Shown: piece by piece, positions 56,969-64,000 of the stretch
Layout: each line of letters starts with the position of its first letter
How positions within the stretch are numbered: position 1 is the first letter of the stretch
DNA from: an uncultured Pelagibacteraceae bacterium
GTDB lineage: Bacteria > Pseudomonadota > Alphaproteobacteria > Pelagibacterales > Pelagibacteraceae
Reading direction: 5' to 3'
Length of the DNA: 64,000 bases
NCBI GenBank assembly: GCA_902584995.1
Contig: CACICF010000008.1
Coordinates: forward strand, 1-64,000
Translations under genes and position numbers: made by a program
Notes under the pieces: model-generated
Database searches by the model: none
The model's input: the letters and a program-made list of their open reading frames with translations, nothing else
What the model was told of the DNA's origin: nothing

Positions 56969-57715
56969 TTGTTTGAAATAATGCAGAAAAATGTTGAAAA
57001 AATGACTATTAATTATTCACCAAATTTTGATCTCAGAAAAAGAGATAAAAATAAAATAAAGTACTTAATTTATCATTACACAGGAATGAAAAATGACAAT
57101 TTAGCTATAAAAAAATTAACAAGTTTTAATTCTAATGTAAGTTGTCATTATTACATAACTTCAACTGGCAAAATTATACAAATGGTTCCAGATTTATACA
57201 AAGCCTGGCATGCAGGTGAATCAAGGTGGGCAAATAACAAGTCTCTGAATAAAAATTCAATTGGTATAGAAATTTCCAATCCTGGTCATGAAAACGGTTA
57301 TAGAAAATTTAATGATAGGCAGATCAAAGCTTTAATTAATATTTCAAAAAAAATAATTAAAAAATATAAAATTAATAAAAAAAATATTTTAGGTCACTCA
57401 GATATTGCCCCTTTAAGAAAAAAAGATCCAGGTGAAAAATTTCCTTGGAAATTTTTATACAAAAATAAAATTGGTTTTTGGCATAATTTAGATTCAAAAA
57501 GAATTAAAAATTTAAGAGGTAACATGTCAGAAATGAATTTAGATAATTTTACAAATTTTTTAAAAAGAATTGGATATAGAATTGAATATTCAAATAGCAG
57601 ACAATTAAAAAGATTAATTCAAATTTTCCAAATGAGATTTAGACCCGAGCTAATTAATGGAAAATGCGATTTAGAATGTTATGAAATAGCAAAATCCCTT
57701 AGAAATCTTAAATAA
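56969..57715 (+). CDS. N-acetylmuramoyl-L-alanine amidase (AmiD-like; start may be at an internal Met)
   Basis: IKYLIYHYTGMKNDNLA, VSCHYYITSTGKIIQMVPDLYKAWHAGES, GHSDIAPLRKKDPGEKFPW. Confidence 0.93.
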   Translation: MFEIMQKNVEKMTINYSPNFDLRKRDKNKIKYLIYHYTGMKNDNLAIKKLTSFNSNVSCHYYITSTGKIIQMVPDLYKAWHAGESRWANNKSLNKNSIGIEISNPGHENGYRKFNDRQIKALINISKKIIKKYKINKKNILGHSDIAPLRKKDPGEKFPWKFLYKNKIGFWHNLDSKRIKNLRGNMSEMNLDNFTNFLKRIGYRIEYSNSRQLKRLIQIFQMRFRPELINGKCDLECYEIAKSLRNLK

Positions 57716-57754
57716 TAAATAATTGAATTTTTTAAAAAAATTTATAATGTCCGA

Positions 57755-58114
57755 TTGCCAGATAAAAGACTTATCGCTTTAATTTATTAAAGAGGAAAGT
57801 CCGGGCTCTACAAAGACACAGTGCCAGTTAATGGCTGGCGGGGGCGACCCTAGGGATAGTGCCACAGAAAATAAACCGCCTTATCAAGGCAAGGGTGAAA
57901 AGGTGTGGTAAGAGCACACCGGCTAAGCTGGTAACAGCTAGCGCATGGAAAACCCCACTGAGAGCAAGACTGAGTAGAGATGACATTGTTAGAAATAACT
58001 AAAAGCAGTCTTTGGCTAGTCATCTGGGTTAGTTGCTTGAGCCTTAAAGTGATTTGAGGCCTAGAGAAATGATAAGTTTAAATGACAGAACCCGGCTTAT
58101 ATTTTATCTGGCAA
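57755..58114 (+). ncRNA. rnpB: RNase P RNA
   Basis: P1 helix TTGCCAGATAAAA/TTTTATCTGGCAA, GAGGAAAGTCCGGGCTC, conserved core, ACAGAACCCGGCTTA. Confidence 0.96.
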
Positions 58115-58222
58115 AAATTGTACTTTTATAATTCTTTTATATTTTTAAGTTAAATCATTTTTTTATTTTCTAAAATTGTAGATTTGGAACAAATCAAGAA
58201 TATTTATTAATAATATTAAGTA

Positions 58223-58251
58223 TTGACGATTATATTTAAAACCCATAATAT
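58223..58251 (+). promoter_or_regulatory. putative sigma70 promoter for mraZ-ftsZ: TTGACG - 17 nt - TAATAT
   Basis: Coordinates read directly; -10 (58246-58251) lies inside the first CCCATAATAT repeat. Confidence 0.65.
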
Positions 58252-58270
58252 CCCATAATATCCCAAATAT
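58242..58270. repeat. three 10-bp-period repeats CCCATAATAT CCCATAATAT CCCAAATAT (MraZ-box-like; TGGG on the minus strand)
   Basis: Direct reading, 15-43 nt upstream of the mraZ ATG. Confidence 0.75.
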
Positions 58271-58284
58271 GGAATTTATGGATT

Positions 58285-58740
58285 ATGTTTTTATCGATTT
58301 ACGAAAACAAATTGGACAAAAAAGGAAGGGTGTCAGTGCCAGCTAGCTTCAGAAGCTATCTCTCAAACTTGGGATATAATGGAATCATATGTTTTCCATC
58401 ATTTAATAATCAATCTATTGAGGCTTGGCCTCAAGATAGAATTGAAAAAATTTCAAATGCAATAGACTCTTTAAACCCATTTGAGGATAAGAAAGATTAT
58501 TTTGCAACATCAATACTTTCAGAAAGTATTAACTTACAATTTGATAGCGAGGGTAGAATTCTCATTACAGAAAAATTATTAAAACATGCAAAAATAAAAA
58601 ATCGCATGTTGTTTGTTGGTCAGGGAAAAACTTTCCAAATATGGGAGCCAACAAGCTTTGAAAAATTTAGGGTCACTGCTAGAAAAAAATCTTATATGAA
58701 CAGGGCTAACCTTAAATGGGAGCAAAAACTTAATAACTAA
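58285..58740 (+). CDS. mraZ: transcriptional regulator MraZ
   Basis: YENKLDKKGRVSVPASFRSYL, second SpoVT/AbrB repeat NLQFDSEGRILITEKLLKHAKI, MLFVGQGKTFQIWEP. Confidence 0.95.
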   Translation: MFLSIYENKLDKKGRVSVPASFRSYLSNLGYNGIICFPSFNNQSIEAWPQDRIEKISNAIDSLNPFEDKKDYFATSILSESINLQFDSEGRILITEKLLKHAKIKNRMLFVGQGKTFQIWEPTSFEKFRVTARKKSYMNRANLKWEQKLNN

Positions 58741-58751
58741 ACGGGGGATAA

Positions 58752-60206
58752 ATGACAATTAATTTTAAAGCACCAGATATAAAAGAGTTAAAACCTAGAA
58801 TACTAGTTTTAGGAATCGGAGGAGCTGGAGGAAACGCCATAAATGGAATGATAGAGGCAGGTTTACAAGGCGTTGAGTTCATAGCAGTAAACACGGACGC
58901 GCAAGATTTGAGATTAAGTCATGCACAAACGAAAATTCAAATGGGTTTGAATTTAACAAAAGGCTTAGGTGCTGGAGCAAAATTAGATATCGGAGAAGCT
59001 GCTGCAGATGAATCACTTAATGAGATAGTAAATGTCCTTCAGGGTGCAAATATGGTTTTCATTACTGCTGGAATGGGTGGTGGAACAGGAACCGGTGCTG
59101 CACATGTTATCGCTCGAGCTGCTAAGGAATTAAATATACTTACAATTGGAGTAGTAACTTTACCTTTCTTATATGAGGGTCCTTCTAGGATGAGAAAAGC
59201 AAATCAAGGTCTTGAAGAATTAAGAAAACATGTAGATACTATTATAGTAGTTCCAAATCAAAATTTATTCAAAATAGCTAGTGAACAAACTACATTTGAG
59301 GAATCTTTTGAGCTTTCAAATGATGTTTTACTTCATGGAGTTCAGAGTATTACTGATTTAATGGTAAGACCTGGTTTGATTAATTTAGATTTTGCTGATG
59401 TTGAAACTGTTATGAGTTCAATGGGCAAGGCTATGATGGGAACTGGTCAAGCTGAAGGCGAAGGTAGAGCTGTTAAAGCAGCTGAGATGGCAATTAGCAA
59501 TCCATTAATAGATGATTATACATTAAAGGGAGCGAAAGGCCTATTAGTAAATATAACTGGAGGTAAAGATCTTAAACTTTTTGAAGTTGATGAGGCAGTT
59601 AATAAAGTGAGAGCTGAGGTAGATGCAGAGGCAGAACTTATAATTGGTGCGATTACTGATGAAAAACTCGACGGCATAATGAGAGTTTCTATCGTTGCAA
59701 CCTCTTTGGACGGTCAACAGCCAGAACCAAAATCAGTAATCAATATGGTTCATAGAATACAGAATAGAAATCCTGGATACTCTGATTTTTCCAATAATGT
59801 TGCAAATCAATCATTTTCTTTCTCTAATCAAAATAATTCTATAATGACCAACGGTGCTAATGCGCTCAAATTTGAGGAAGAGGCAAAAGCTGAAACTGAA
59901 AGTCAAGAGGCATCCGCAATAAGTTCTGCTGAGGAGTCTGCAAGTTCAGCTATTGTTGAGCAGGAAAATAACTCAGCTGAAGATCAAATATCTAAAGTTT
60001 CTGAACAATCAATTGAAACACAAGAAACTGAATCTTCTCCATCAAATGGACTAGAAAACTTTAATTTTGATGAGGAAACACCTGAACTATTTAATTCTGA
60101 AGGAGAAACTGAAGATCAAACTTCTTTAACACCAGAAATAAGTGAAACAAAAGAAGAAGATGATGATTTAGAAATCCCAGCATTTTTGAGAAGACAAAAA
60201 AATTAA
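58752..60206 (+). CDS. ftsZ: cell division protein FtsZ
   Basis: [29 protein letters not shown]-terminal [13 protein letters not shown]. Confidence 0.98.
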   Translation: MTINFKAPDIKELKPRILVLGIGGAGGNAINGMIEAGLQGVEFIAVNTDAQDLRLSHAQTKIQMGLNLTKGLGAGAKLDIGEAAADESLNEIVNVLQGANMVFITAGMGGGTGTGAAHVIARAAKELNILTIGVVTLPFLYEGPSRMRKANQGLEELRKHVDTIIVVPNQNLFKIASEQTTFEESFELSNDVLLHGVQSITDLMVRPGLINLDFADVETVMSSMGKAMMGTGQAEGEGRAVKAAEMAISNPLIDDYTLKGAKGLLVNITGGKDLKLFEVDEAVNKVRAEVDAEAELIIGAITDEKLDGIMRVSIVATSLDGQQPEPKSVINMVHRIQNRNPGYSDFSNNVANQSFSFSNQNNSIMTNGANALKFEEEAKAETESQEASAISSAEESASSAIVEQENNSAEDQISKVSEQSIETQETESSPSNGLENFNFDEETPELFNSEGETEDQTSLTPEISETKEEDDDLEIPAFLRRQKN

Positions 60207-60224
60207 TGGTCTTCAAAAAAATAA

Positions 60225-61220
60225 ATGAATGCCACCATAAATCTGGAAAACAAACATTTTCCAGTTCTGCTAAATGAATTAATTAGCATTATTTCCCCTC
60301 TTTATGGTGGCACATTTATAGACTGCACTTTTGGACAAGGCGGATACTCAAAAAAAATTTTAGAAAATAAAGAAAATAATATAATTGCAATAGATCGAGA
60401 TAAAGATGTTTTGAACATTGCATCAAGATTTGAAAAAAAATACAGCAATAGATTTAAATTTTATAATATTAAATTTTCTAAATTAAATAAAATAAAACTA
60501 AAAAATAACAATCTAAGAGGTATAATTTTCGATTTAGGATACTCCATCAACCAAATTAAAAATTCTAAAAAAGGATTATCATTTAATGATAAAGGTGAAC
60601 TAAATATGAGAATGGGAATAAATGAGTTTTCAGCAAACGATTTTATATCAACCATGGATGAAAATAATCTTTCAAGAGTTTTTAAAATATTAGGTGATGA
60701 GAGATATTCAAAAAAAATTGCTAGAGAAATTGTCAAAATAAGAAAAATTAAAACTATTAAAACCGAGGATTTGGTCCAAATTATTGATAGTGTAAAAAAA
60801 TACCAAAAAACAAAAATTCATAATTCAACTAAAATCTTTCAAGCACTAAGAATTTTAGTAAATAAAGAAATAAGCGAATTAATAAATGCTTTAATAAATT
60901 CGTTTCACTTAATTCCTGTTGGTGGTGTAATTGCTGTTGTCACTTTTCATTCAATAGAGGATAAAATTGTCAAATTTTTCTTTAAACACTATTCAGAGGA
61001 AAGAAATTCTTCTAGATATATGCCAAATGAAGAAGTACCAGAAAAATGTTTTAAATTAATTAATAAAAAACCAATCTTACCTAGCTTTAAAGAGGTAAGC
61101 CAAAATCCACCATCAAGATCTGCTAAACTTAGATATGCAATAAAAGTAAATCAAAAATGTAATTTTAATGATTTAAAAGAAAAATTCAAATATCTGACTG
61201 ATGTTGAGGAGTTAAGGTAA
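60225..61220 (+). CDS. rsmH: 16S rRNA (cytosine1402-N4)-methyltransferase
   Basis: HFPVLLNELISIISP, DCTFGQGGYSKKIL, VVTFHSIEDKIVKFFFK. Confidence 0.95.
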   Translation: MNATINLENKHFPVLLNELISIISPLYGGTFIDCTFGQGGYSKKILENKENNIIAIDRDKDVLNIASRFEKKYSNRFKFYNIKFSKLNKIKLKNNNLRGIIFDLGYSINQIKNSKKGLSFNDKGELNMRMGINEFSANDFISTMDENNLSRVFKILGDERYSKKIAREIVKIRKIKTIKTEDLVQIIDSVKKYQKTKIHNSTKIFQALRILVNKEISELINALINSFHLIPVGGVIAVVTFHSIEDKIVKFFFKHYSEERNSSRYMPNEEVPEKCFKLINKKPILPSFKEVSQNPPSRSAKLRYAIKVNQKCNFNDLKEKFKYLTDVEELR

Positions 61221-61221
61221 T

Positions 61222-61530
61222 TTGATGAAAAAAATATTTTTTTTTACCCCAATAATAATTCTAATTTTTGCTACAACGCTAACAAAAAACTCAACAAAAA
61301 AACTTGATAAACAAATTTTTGAAATTAATGAAAATATAAGAATTTTGGAGGATCGTTATGAGCTCACTTTACTTGATTATAATATCCTAACCTCACCAAA
61401 AAAATTAACCGAGTATCAAAAATTTTATTTCGAGGAAAAATTAATACAAAAAAAAATAGAAAATTTGAACACAATTACAATTGTAAATGATAAATTAAAA
61501 ATAGAGAAAATGGTTAATATTGATGAGTGA
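61222..61530 (+). CDS. FtsL-like cell division protein
   Basis: One TM and coiled coil between rsmH and ftsI; positional. Confidence 0.65.
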   Translation: MMKKIFFFTPIIILIFATTLTKNSTKKLDKQIFEINENIRILEDRYELTLLDYNILTSPKKLTEYQKFYFEEKLIQKKIENLNTITIVNDKLKIEKMVNIDE

Positions 61531-63175
61531 GACAAGTCAAAACTCTCAAAATTCAGTTAAATATAATGAGAGCTTTTCATTTAACGAAAATAAGTCATAT
61601 TTGAAAATTTCCTTTGAGAGAATAGCATTTATTTTTTTTGTATTTTTTATTTTGGCAGTTATCTTTTCGTCAAAAGTAATATTACTTAGTGTTAAAAAAA
61701 TTCCAGAAATTAAGAAAGTAACAAAAAAAGAGAATTTTAGATCTAGTATTTTGGATAAAGATGGAAATATTTTGGCAAAAAGTGTCCCAATTATTAATTT
61801 GGGTATAAATCCAAATTTAGTAATAAATAAAGAAAAATTATTGATTTCTTTAAAATTAATATTTCCAAACAAAAATTTTCAAAAAGAAATATATGGAAAA
61901 AAATTCTTTTACGTAAAAAAAAAAATTAGTCCAAAAAAACTTGAACAAGTCCTACTTTTAGGAGATAAATCATTTATTCAAGAAGACAGCATAGCAAGAG
62001 TTTATCCCAATGGAAATTTGTTCAGTCATGTAATTGGACAAATTGATAATGATAATAATGGTATATCAGGGATTGAAAAAACATTTGATTATGAACTAAC
62101 AACTTCAAAAGAACCTTTAAAATTAACACTTGATAAAGATTTACAATATTTAATTAAGGAGGAATTATTAAAATCTAAAGATATATTTCAAAATATAGGG
62201 AGTGCTGCAATTTTAATGGATATCAATAATGGCAATATTTTATCCATGGTTTCACTTCCTGACTTTGATCTTAATAAAAGGGAAAAAATTAGTGACAAAA
62301 AATATATAAATAGAGCAACAAAAGGTGTTTATGAGTTTGGATCTGTCTTTAAAACATTTACACTAGCTGCAGGCTTGCAATATAATGTTGTAGAACCAGA
62401 CACGGAGTTTAAGGATCTTAAAAAAAGAATTACATGCGCAGGTAATTCTATATCTGAATACGATGATAAAATACCTTCAGATTTAACTGCGGAAGAGATT
62501 TTAATAAGATCTGGAAACATTGGTTCTATTAGAATTGCAGAAAAAGTTGGTATAGAAAATTATAATGAATTTTTACAAAATATAGGAATTATATCTGACT
62601 TAGAATTTGATATCTCAGAGGTGGGATCAACTCAACTAGGTAGATGGGGCAAATGTAAACTTGCGACAGTGGCCTTTGGTCATGGGATTGCTACAACTTT
62701 ATTGCAACTTTCAAAAGCGTATTCTATTATAAGTAATGGAGGATACGATATAACTCCAACATTAATAAAGAAAGAAAAATTAAAAAAGAAAAGAATATTA
62801 AAAGAAAATTTGTCAGAAACAATTAACCCGATACTTAGAAAAATTGTATCGACAAAAGAAGGAACCGCAAGCTTTGCAAATGTAAAAGGTTATGAAATAG
62901 GAGGAAAAACTGGCACTGCGGATCAACCCTCAGATGGTGGTTATTCAAAAAAAAAAGTTAATACTTTTGCCTCAGTTTTTCCTATATCAGATCCAAAATT
63001 TGTATTAGCTGTAATGTTAGATGAGCCAAAAGTAAATAAAGAATTTGTCTATCATTATAGAGATGATAGATATCCTTATAAAGGTAACTGGAGGAATACA
63101 GCTGGTTGGACTACTGTTTGGGTCACAGGTCAGATAATTGATAAAATCGGGCCAATTTTAGCCACAAAGTATTAA
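61520..63175 (+). CDS. ftsI: peptidoglycan transpeptidase FtsI (PBP3)
   Basis: RSSILDKDGNILAKS, GSVFKTFTLAAGLQ, SGNIGSIRIAEKVG, IGGKTGTADQ. Confidence 0.95.
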   Translation: MMSETSQNSQNSVKYNESFSFNENKSYLKISFERIAFIFFVFFILAVIFSSKVILLSVKKIPEIKKVTKKENFRSSILDKDGNILAKSVPIINLGINPNLVINKEKLLISLKLIFPNKNFQKEIYGKKFFYVKKKISPKKLEQVLLLGDKSFIQEDSIARVYPNGNLFSHVIGQIDNDNNGISGIEKTFDYELTTSKEPLKLTLDKDLQYLIKEELLKSKDIFQNIGSAAILMDINNGNILSMVSLPDFDLNKREKISDKKYINRATKGVYEFGSVFKTFTLAAGLQYNVVEPDTEFKDLKKRITCAGNSISEYDDKIPSDLTAEEILIRSGNIGSIRIAEKVGIENYNEFLQNIGIISDLEFDISEVGSTQLGRWGKCKLATVAFGHGIATTLLQLSKAYSIISNGGYDITPTLIKKEKLKKKRILKENLSETINPILRKIVSTKEGTASFANVKGYEIGGKTGTADQPSDGGYSKKKVNTFASVFPISDPKFVLAVMLDEPKVNKEFVYHYRDDRYPYKGNWRNTAGWTTVWVTGQIIDKIGPILATKY

Positions 63176-63186
63176 GAGCGTAAATC

Positions 63187-64000
63187 ATGTTACTGAAAGA
63201 CTTCTTTCCAAACCTAAATAAAAGATATCATAAAGTCAGTTTTAAAGGAATAGCTTTTAATTCAAAGGAAATTAAAAATGGATATATTTTTTTTGCATTT
63301 AAAGGAAGTAATACAGATGGAAATTTTTTTATTGAAGATGCTATTAAAAATGGCTCAAAAATAATAATTTCGAACAAACAAAAAAAAACTGGCTGGAAAA
63401 ATAATATTTTATTTTTAAACTTTAAAGATCCTAGAAAATTACTGGCTCAATTTAGTTCAAAAATTTTCAATAAAAAACCAAATAACCTGATAGCAGTTAC
63501 TGGAACAAATGGAAAGTCTTCGATTGCAAATTTTTATTTTCAAATTGCAAATCTAAATAATGTCAAAGCAGCTTCAATTGGAACATTAGGTATTAATGGT
63601 ATAAAAATAAAAAAAAAAAATGCAAATACTACTTTTGATACAATTGAAATTAACAATACTTTACAAAAGTTAAAAAACAAAAAAATTGAAAATGTTATTT
63701 TGGAAGCCTCAAGCCATGGATTAAATCAGAATAGATTATATGGTTTAAAGTTTGATATTGGCATATTTACAAACTTATCAAGAGACCATTTAGATTATCA
63801 TAAAACCTTTCAAAACTACTATAACTCTAAGTTAATCTTATTTAAAAAATTAATGAAAAAAAATTCATGTGCTATTTATGACAATGAATTAAAAATTGCT
63901 TCAAATTTAAATAGAATAATAAAATTAAATAAAATCAAAAAATTTACGATGGGAAGTTCTGAATCAAGTTTTATAATCTTAGATCATCAGTTTTTAAAAG
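63187..64000 (+). CDS. murE: UDP-N-acetylmuramyl-tripeptide synthetase MurE, 3' end beyond window
   Basis: MLLKDFFPNLNKRYHKVSFKGIAFNSKEIKNGYIFFAFKG...LIAVTGTNGKSSIANFYFQIA; not in ORF track because truncated. Confidence 0.92.
   Translation, partial: MLLKDFFPNLNKRYHKVSFKGIAFNSKEIKNGYIFFAFKGSNTDGNFFIEDAIKNGSKIIISNKQKKTGWKNNILFLNFKDPRKLLAQFSSKIFNKKPNNLIAVTGTNGKSSIANFYFQIANLNNVKAASIGTLGINGIKIKKKNANTTFDTIEINNTLQKLKNKKIENVILEASSHGLNQNRLYGLKFDIGIFTNLSRDHLDYHKTFQNYYNSKLILFKKLMKKNSCAIYDNELKIASNLNRIIKLNKIKKFTMGSSESSFIILDHQFLK

Overview
This 64 kb window is AT-rich, very gene-dense chromosomal DNA. Gene content and order (retinal/carotenoid genes, split F0 operon, CcrM, streamlined spacers) fit a SAR11/Pelagibacterales-type alphaproteobacterium; the lineage is inferred, not searched. 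Nearly every base is coding. Main blocks: (1) crtI-crtB-crtY-blh-small ORF-ispH retinal-precursor operon downstream of smc and the F0 ATP synthase operon atpI-B-E-F'-F; (2) dsbA-like, dciA | mutY, FAD monooxygenase, ccrM, rnhB, UDG; (3) TPR protein, ispE, tRNA-Gln, cca, greA, hemF, trmL, petABC; (4) ychF-pth-rplY-prs-pgeF-midA-lgt; (5) a two-component system with a MarR regulator, ilvE, pgsA, uvrC, folB, SDR, uvrB; (6) aspC, epimerase, PsiE-like, trxB, ELM1-like, putative 2OG oxygenase; (7) an Anbu proteasome homologue divergent from a circularly permuted ATP-grasp gene, with an operator-like inverted repeat between them; (8) carAB, yqeY, dnaG, rpoD, two tRNAs, mlaC/mlaA, amidase, rnpB; (9) a rearranged dcw cluster mraZ-ftsZ-rsmH-ftsL-ftsI-murE. 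Best leads: a tRNA-Val(GAC) with a non-canonical T-loop and matching D-loop changes, an apparently hinge-less SMC, a reduced Anbu/ATP-grasp cassette, ftsZ placed directly after mraZ behind triple MraZ-box-like repeats overlapping the promoter, a GANTC cluster upstream of ccrM, and overlap of all 8 convergent protein-gene pairs at their stop codons (5 share exactly a TTAA/TTAG tetranucleotide). No CRISPR, IS element, prophage or pseudogene was seen.
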